Source of the DNA: Lacticaseibacillus sharpeae JCM 1186 = DSM 20505
GTDB taxonomy: Bacteria; Bacillota; Bacilli; Lactobacillales; Lactobacillaceae
Direction of reading: 5' to 3'
Assembly (NCBI RefSeq): GCF_001436225.1
Contig: NZ_AYYO01000003.1
Location: forward strand, 1-64,000
DNA: 64,000 nucleotides
The translations under genes and the position numbers were made by a program. Shown here piece by piece: positions 59,066-64,000 of the stretch. Under the pieces are notes generated by a model. It searched no databases and was not told the DNA's origin. It worked only from the letters and a program-made list of their open reading frames with translations. Positions within the stretch are counted from its first letter, which is position 1. Every line of letters starts with the position of its first letter.

Positions 59066-60721
59066 ATGCGTTATACACCAGAACAAATTTTAAACGACCC
59101 ATTCCTGAACAAGGGCACTGCCTTCACGCAGGCTGAACGCCAGCAGTACGGCTTGGCCGGCATCTTGCCCCCAGCGGTCCAGACCCTGGACCAGCAGGTA
59201 GCACAGGCCTACGCCCAGCTGCAGAGCAAGCCAAGTGACTTGGAAAAGCGGATTTTCCTCATGGATATCTTCAACCACAACCACGTGCTGTTCTACAAGC
59301 TCTTCTCCGAACACATCGCTGAATTCATGCCGATTGTGTACGACCCAACCATTGCCGACACGATTGAAAACTACAGTGCACTGTTCATTGAACCTCAAAA
59401 CGCTGTGTACCTCTCCATCGACGACCAGGACAACATCGCTAGTGCCCTGCGTCACGGTGCCAACGGTCGCGACATTCGTCTGATCGTGGTCACCGACTCC
59501 GAGGGGATTCTCGGGATTGGCGACTGGGGTACCCAGGGGGTCGACATCGCCGTGGGTAAGCTGATGGTCTACACGGCCGCTGCCGGGATTGACCCAGCCA
59601 ACGTGCTGCCAGTTGTCCTGGATGCCGGGACCAACAACGAAGCACTCCTGAACGATGACCTGTACCTTGGTAACCGTAAGCAGCGGGTCTACGGCGACGA
59701 ATACTACAATTTCGTCGACAAGTTTGTGGCGGCTGCGCGCGACCTGTTCCCGAAGCTCTACCTGCACTTTGAAGACTTCGGCCGTAGCAACGCGGATAAC
59801 ATCCTGAACAAATACCAGGACAAGATGACCACCTTCAACGATGACATTCAGGGCACCGGGATTATTACCCTTGCCGGCATCATGGGTGCCCTCAACATTT
59901 CCAAGCAGAAGATGACCGACCAAATCTACATGAGCTTTGGTGCCGGGACTGCCGGGGCTGGGATTACCAAGCGGATTTACGATGAATTCATCCAGGCGGG
60001 CCTCAGTGCTGAAGAAGCCAAGAAGCACTTCTACATGGTTGATAAGCAGGGGCTGCTCTTTGATGATGACGACACATTGACCCCACAGCAGCGGCCATTC
60101 GCCCGTTCCCGGAGCGAATTCGCTAACGCCGACGAATTGACCAGCTTGGCTGCAGCGGTTAAGGCTGTGCACCCAACAATCTTGGTCGGTACTTCCACCG
60201 TTCCCGGTACGTTCACCGAAGATATCGTGAAGGAAATGGCGGCCCACACCGAACGCCCAATCATTTTCCCACTGAGTAACCCCACCAAGCTGGCGGAAGC
60301 AAAGGCGGAAGACCTGATTGCTTGGACTGATGGTCGCGCACTGGTTGCTACCGGGATTCCGGCCGCACCAGTCGAATACAAGGGTGTTACCTACGAAATC
60401 GGGCAGGCCAACAACGCGCTGGTTTACCCAGGTCTTGGCCTCGGGACCATCGCCGCAACGGCCACCTTACTCACGGACGGCATGATTTCTGCTGCTGCCC
60501 ACTCGCTGGGCGGGATTGTTGACCCTGACCAGCCAGGTGCTGCCGTATTGCCACCAGTCAAGAAGCTGGATGTCTTCAGCCAGACCGTGGCCAACGCGGT
60601 TGCTGCCGCAGCGGTTGCCGAAAAGCTGAACGCAGAGCCAATTGCCGACGTGCAGAAGGCCGTGGCTGACATGAAGTGGGTACCTGAATACAAGGCCCTG
60701 AACATCGACGCCGAACTCTAA
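59066..60721 (+). CDS. mleS: Malolactic enzyme
   Basis: 551 residues behind ACGGAGG. Malic-enzyme fold: the substrate/metal segment [23 protein letters not shown]-binding GAGTAGAGI, and PLSNPT near the second domain. Decarboxylates L-malate to L-lactate and CO2 without net redox change. Assigned as malolactic rather than ordinary malic enzyme because mleR is divergent and the malate permease follows by 29 bp. Confidence 0.92.
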   Translation: MRYTPEQILNDPFLNKGTAFTQAERQQYGLAGILPPAVQTLDQQVAQAYAQLQSKPSDLEKRIFLMDIFNHNHVLFYKLFSEHIAEFMPIVYDPTIADTIENYSALFIEPQNAVYLSIDDQDNIASALRHGANGRDIRLIVVTDSEGILGIGDWGTQGVDIAVGKLMVYTAAAGIDPANVLPVVLDAGTNNEALLNDDLYLGNRKQRVYGDEYYNFVDKFVAAARDLFPKLYLHFEDFGRSNADNILNKYQDKMTTFNDDIQGTGIITLAGIMGALNISKQKMTDQIYMSFGAGTAGAGITKRIYDEFIQAGLSAEEAKKHFYMVDKQGLLFDDDDTLTPQQRPFARSRSEFANADELTSLAAAVKAVHPTILVGTSTVPGTFTEDIVKEMAAHTERPIIFPLSNPTKLAEAKAEDLIAWTDGRALVATGIPAAPVEYKGVTYEIGQANNALVYPGLGLGTIAATATLLTDGMISAAAHSLGGIVDPDQPGAAVLPPVKKLDVFSQTVANAVAAAAVAEKLNAEPIADVQKAVADMKWVPEYKALNIDAEL

Positions 60722-60750
60722 TGCCATTAGGCTAGTTGTGGAGGAAAAAT

Positions 60751-61731
60751 ATGACTGCTTTAACAACATCAATCCAGAGCATCTTGACCATCGTGCTCAT
60801 CATCGCGCTGGGTTACATTCTGCAAAAGAAGGGCTGGTTCGACGATAAATTCGGCGGCACCGTGTCCACATTACTGATGAAGGTGGCACTGCCTGCGTCC
60901 ATCTTCATCTCGGTCCTTGAACGCCTGACGCTCGACAAACTGATTAGTTTATCCAGCGGCCTGGTTTATGGCTTCGGTGGCGTGATTCTTGGTTACATCA
61001 TCGCGTTCATCCTGGTTAAGGTACTGAAGGTGCGCCCTGGCCGCCGCGGGACCTTTATCAACATGTTCGTGAACGCCAACACCATCTTCATCGGTTTGCC
61101 CCTGAACCTGGCGTTGTTTGGGGATAAGTCCCTAGCGTACTTCCTCGTTTACTATGTTGTGAACACCGTGTCAACGTGGACACTTGGTGCCTTCCTCATC
61201 GCAAATGATGACCCAACGAAGCAAAAGGGCGAAAAGGGTGCAGCCTTCAACTGGAAGAAGCTCTTGCCACCACCACTGCTCGGATTCCTGGTTGCCCTGG
61301 TCTTCCTGCTGCTGCGGATTCCATTCGTGAACGTCCCAGCCTTGAGCTTCGCCGTGAACACCCTCGATTACGTCGGTAGCCTGGTAACGCCACTGTCCCT
61401 GATTTACATCGGGATTGTGCTGGCCAAGGCCGGCCTAGGGAGCATCAAGTTCGACCGCGACACCATCGTGGCCCTGCTTGGCCGCTTCGTGCTGGCGCCA
61501 GCGCTCATTGCTGGCCTCATCGTCCTTGGCGCCCACATGGGGAACGCCCTGCCAAGTCTTGAAGCTCAGACGCTGATTGTCCAGGCTTCCGCTCCTGGTC
61601 TGGCCGTGCTGCCAATTCTGGCGGATCAGGCCCACGGGGATGTGAAGTACGCAACCAACGTGGTAACCACATCCACCATCCTGTTCGCCGTCGTGGTGCC
61701 AGTCATCATGATGCTGATTCAGGGAATGTAA
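60751..61731 (+). CDS. mleP: Malate permease (auxin efflux carrier family)
   Basis: 326 residues from the ATG at 60751 (GTGGAGGA upstream). About ten hydrophobic helices in two halves, with the AEC-family pattern ANTIFIGLPLNLALFGD and LQVASAPGL-like VQASAPGLAVLPILADQ. It probably exchanges malate and lactate across the membrane, supporting the proton gradient. Cotranscribed with mleS. Confidence 0.88.
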   Translation: MTALTTSIQSILTIVLIIALGYILQKKGWFDDKFGGTVSTLLMKVALPASIFISVLERLTLDKLISLSSGLVYGFGGVILGYIIAFILVKVLKVRPGRRGTFINMFVNANTIFIGLPLNLALFGDKSLAYFLVYYVVNTVSTWTLGAFLIANDDPTKQKGEKGAAFNWKKLLPPPLLGFLVALVFLLLRIPFVNVPALSFAVNTLDYVGSLVTPLSLIYIGIVLAKAGLGSIKFDRDTIVALLGRFVLAPALIAGLIVLGAHMGNALPSLEAQTLIVQASAPGLAVLPILADQAHGDVKYATNVVTTSTILFAVVVPVIMMLIQGM

Positions 61732-61737
61732 GTAAAC

Positions 61738-61770
61738 AAAAACTTCTGCGCTCAGCGTGGAAGTTTTTTT
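61738..61770 (+). terminator. Terminator after mleSP
   Basis: AACTTC-CGCT pairs with AGCG-GAAGTT (61741-61765, two 2-nt internal mismatches), followed by seven T. Confidence 0.88.
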
Positions 61771-61826
61771 GTTGCCGCCAGTGGTCGTTTCTGTTGCAAC
61801 TAGTTTACATTTGCAGCAGAATCGCG

Positions 61827-61873
61827 GGTACCATCCGTGAAGACTGGTACCTATAGCATTTTTTGCGTATAAT
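61827..61873 (+). promoter_or_regulatory. potABC promoter with operator dyad
   Basis: TATAAT at 61868-61873. A perfect dyad GGTACCA-N11-TGGTACC (61827-61833 and 61845-61851) covers the expected -35 position, as a repressor operator would. Confidence 0.6.
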
Positions 61874-61878
61874 AACAA

Positions 61879-61947
61879 CCGGACCTTTGGGGAACCAGGG
61901 GTCCATTTTTGAGCAGTCCGGCCCACGGACGTTCAAATTGGTGGGCC
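61879..61947 (+). promoter_or_regulatory. Structured leader of potABC, possible attenuator
   Basis: GGACC (61881) pairs with GGTCC (61900) around an inner TGG-GGAA-CCA stem and is followed by five T, like a weak terminator. CCGGAC (61879) can instead pair with GTCCGG (61916), and GGCCCAC (61920) pairs perfectly with GTGGGCC (61941). These alternatives exclude one another in part. No known riboswitch class was recognised. Confidence 0.5.
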
Positions 61948-62018
61948 ACTGTGCCTGCCGCTGCAGGGGAGCGTGGCGATACCTGCAAGCACACACAGCG
62001 CTATGGGAGGCGGAAATT

Positions 62019-63110
62019 TTGGGCGAACCGATTGTTGAATTGCACCACGTGTTTAAGAGCTACGACGATACCGTTGTTCTCGATGACATTGATATTACCC
62101 TGGAGGCAGGGAAGTTTTATACGTTACTGGGGCCCTCAGGTAGTGGGAAAACCACTATTCTGCGGGCAATTGCAGGCTTTCTTAATGTTACCAGTGGGGA
62201 TGTAGTGATCGCGGGTAAACGTGTGAACGATATTCCAGCGAATCTGCGGCAGGTCAATACGGTCTTCCAGAATTATTCGTTGTTCCCGCACATGAACGTG
62301 TTTGAAAACATTGCTTACGGGCTGCGCATTCGCAAGGTCGACAAGGCAATGATTGAGACGCGGGTTATGGATGCGCTGAAGAAAGTCCGGCTGGAGAATC
62401 TTGCCAACCGGGAAATCAGCGAACTTTCTGGTGGCCAGCAGCAGCGTGTCGCAATTGCGCGCGCGATTGTGTTGGAGCCAAAAGTATTGCTGCTGGATGA
62501 ACCACTCTCCGCACTGGACGCCAAGTTGCGTAAGGACATGCAGTACGAACTGCGTGATCTGCAACAGCGGCTCGGCATTACCTTCCTGTTTGTCACGCAT
62601 GATCAGGAAGAAGCCTTGGCCTTGTCCGACGAAATTTTCGTCATGAATGACGGCAAGGTGCAGCAGAGTGGTACGCCAGTTGATATCTACGATGAACCAA
62701 TTAACCACTTCGTTGCGGACTTCATCGGCGAAAGCAACATCGTCGACGGCCGGATGGTGGAAGACTACCGGGTTGAATTCAACGGGAAGGTCTTCGACTG
62801 TGCCGACGCCGGGATGCGGCCGAACGAACACGTTGAAGTCGTGCTGCGACCAGAAGACCTTGACGTGGTGCCCGTGGATAAGGGGCGCGTTGCCGTACGG
62901 ATTGACACGCAGCTTTTCCGCGGCGATTTTTACGAAATCGTCGCGTACGATGACGGGCAGAACGAATGGTTGATCCATTCCACCAACCCGGCACCTGAGG
63001 ATGTAGAACTGATGGGCCTGTACTTCGACCCAGAAGACATTCACGTTATGCGTTTTGGCGAGTCCGAGGAGGATTTCGACGCCCGTCTCGAAAGTTACGA
63101 GGGGGAATAG
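62019..63110 (+). CDS. potA: Spermidine/putrescine ABC transporter ATPase PotA
   Basis: 363 residues from the TTG at 62019, chosen because GGGAGGCGG lies 8 nt upstream; the open frame continues to 61863 but through the leader, without a site. Walker [10 protein letters not shown] at 38-46, signature [15 protein letters not shown], Walker [14 protein letters not shown] and a C-terminal TOBE domain. Energises polyamine import with PotB and PotC. Confidence 0.92.
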   Translation: MGEPIVELHHVFKSYDDTVVLDDIDITLEAGKFYTLLGPSGSGKTTILRAIAGFLNVTSGDVVIAGKRVNDIPANLRQVNTVFQNYSLFPHMNVFENIAYGLRIRKVDKAMIETRVMDALKKVRLENLANREISELSGGQQQRVAIARAIVLEPKVLLLDEPLSALDAKLRKDMQYELRDLQQRLGITFLFVTHDQEEALALSDEIFVMNDGKVQQSGTPVDIYDEPINHFVADFIGESNIVDGRMVEDYRVEFNGKVFDCADAGMRPNEHVEVVLRPEDLDVVPVDKGRVAVRIDTQLFRGDFYEIVAYDDGQNEWLIHSTNPAPEDVELMGLYFDPEDIHVMRFGESEEDFDARLESYEGE

Positions 63111-63112
63111 TC

Positions 63113-63940
63113 ATGCGCAAGAACGTCAATACTGCTTTCTACATTCCCTACGCACTGTGGCTCGGGCTGTTCGTGATTGCCCCGATGCTGCTGATTTTCT
63201 ACCAAAGCTTCTTTGATATTAACCACAACTTCACTCTCAGCAACTACACGACTTACTTCCAGTCCGGGACGTACCTGGCGATGACCTTTAACTCGGTCTG
63301 GTACGCGTTCGTGATTACGGCGGTCACGCTGCTGATTAGTTACCCGGCTGCTTACATCTTGCACTACATGAAGCATAAGCAGCTGTGGCTCCTGCTGATT
63401 ATCCTGCCGACGTGGATTAACCTGCTCCTGAAGGCGTACGCGTTCATCGGGATTTTCGGCCAGGATGGCGGGGTGAACAACTTCCTGGGTTTCTTCGGCA
63501 TTGCGCCGCACCAGATTCTGTTCACCGACGCCGCCTTCATCTTCGTGGCGGCCTACATCGAGATTCCGTTCATGATTCTGCCGATTTTTAACGGCATCGA
63601 GGAATTGGACGAAAGCCTGGTTAACGCCAGCAAGGACCTCGGGGCGAGCCCGTGGCAGACGTTTACGAAGGTGACCTTGCCACTGACCATGAGTGGGGTC
63701 AAAAGTGGGGTGCAGGCCGTGTTCATCCCCAGCCTGAGCCTCTTCATGTTGACCCGCCTGATTGGGGGGAACCGCGTGATTACGCTGGGGACCGCCATTG
63801 AAGAGCACTTCCTCACCACCATGAACTGGGGGATGGGTTCGACAATCGGGGTGGTCCTGATTGTGGCCATGTTCATCATCATGTTCCTTACCGGCGAACG
63901 CGCCAAGCACCGCGTGAAGGGAGGGCGACACCATGCGTAA
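63113..63940 (+). CDS. potB: Spermidine/putrescine ABC transporter permease PotB
   Basis: 275 residues, 2 bp after potA. Six hydrophobic helices and the EAA loop SKDLGASPWQTFTKVTLP. First permease of the polyamine importer. Overlaps potC by 8 nt. Confidence 0.92.
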   Translation: MRKNVNTAFYIPYALWLGLFVIAPMLLIFYQSFFDINHNFTLSNYTTYFQSGTYLAMTFNSVWYAFVITAVTLLISYPAAYILHYMKHKQLWLLLIILPTWINLLLKAYAFIGIFGQDGGVNNFLGFFGIAPHQILFTDAAFIFVAAYIEIPFMILPIFNGIEELDESLVNASKDLGASPWQTFTKVTLPLTMSGVKSGVQAVFIPSLSLFMLTRLIGGNRVITLGTAIEEHFLTTMNWGMGSTIGVVLIVAMFIIMFLTGERAKHRVKGGRHHA

Positions 63941-64000
63941 ATTCAAATGGGGCCACCTCTACCTCGTGTTCGTATTCATCGTGCTCTACCTGCCGATTGG
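63933..64000 (+). CDS. potC: Spermidine/putrescine ABC transporter permease PotC (5' part)
   Basis: Starts at the ATG at 63933 inside the potB tail, with GGGAGGG upstream. The visible 22 codons encode a basic start and the first membrane helix (HLYLVFVFIVLYLPI). Cut by the window end. Assigned by position after potAB. Confidence 0.8.
   Translation, partial: MRKFKWGHLYLVFVFIVLYLPI

Noticed and set aside
61863-62018. 52-residue N-terminal extension of PotA
   Set aside because: It would be read through the structured leader beginning inside the -10 element, with no ribosome site; the TTG at 62019 has a strong one.

Overview
The window reads as chromosomal DNA of a high-GC member of the Lactobacillaceae; this is inferred from gene content, order and base composition, not from a database search. 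Supporting signs are the phoPR-pst-phoU block followed by hprK-lgt-gpsA-trxB-pgcA-uvrB-uvrA, the rapZ-yvcK-whiA-clpP-cggR-gap-pgk-tpiA-eno block, a malolactic locus, CtsR-type control of clpP, and strong Gram-positive ribosome binding sites. Nearly all of the DNA is conventional core genome. No insertion sequence, prophage, CRISPR array or replication origin was seen.

Layout. 1-8846: a MinJ-like PDZ membrane protein, the PhoP/PhoR two-component pair, and the high-affinity phosphate importer pstS-C-A-B-B-phoU behind a clear PhoP box. 9009-10802: a DUF4097 (YvlB-like) protein and a small membrane protein. 10936-16902: HPr kinase, prolipoprotein transferase, glycerol-3-phosphate dehydrogenase, thioredoxin reductase, phosphoglucomutase. 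17155-21380: a SpaCBA-like pilus locus (vWA tip protein, minor pilin, backbone pilin) in which the backbone gene is broken near its N-terminus and no sortase C is present. 21633-26540: uvrB and uvrA, with a LexA-like site before uvrB. 26645-30784: HdeD-like protein, dCMP deaminase, rapZ-yvcK-whiA. 30845-31746: clpP and tRNA-Arg(CCG) on the minus strand. 32290-38190: cggR-gap-pgk-tpiA-eno; the four enzyme genes favour a narrow, T-ending codon set unlike their neighbours, as expected for very high expression.

38394-44110: cyclopropane fatty acid synthase and the class Ib ribonucleotide reductase genes as two divergent units (nrdHE on minus, nrdFI on plus) around a NrdR-type palindrome. 44479-52768: argF-carA-carB on minus, divergent from argG-argH on plus, which together take ornithine to arginine; argCJBD is not in the window. 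A glutamine-type binding protein/permease fusion follows argH with no ATPase gene beside it. 54391-57970: an unrecognised Ser/Thr-rich membrane protein and a MacB-like permease/ATPase pair. 58031-61731: the malolactic locus mleR-mleS-mleP. 62019-64000: potA-potB-potC (cut by the window end) behind a structured leader.

The features least explained by known genes are non-coding: a compact three-way-junction inverted repeat between pgk and tpiA, the operator dyad and hairpin-rich leader of potABC, a 22-bp-spaced direct repeat before the MacB-like permease, a copy of the last codons of eno just downstream of eno, and a palindrome-rich orphan interval beyond carB. None of these is shown here to be a new system; they are the places to look first.
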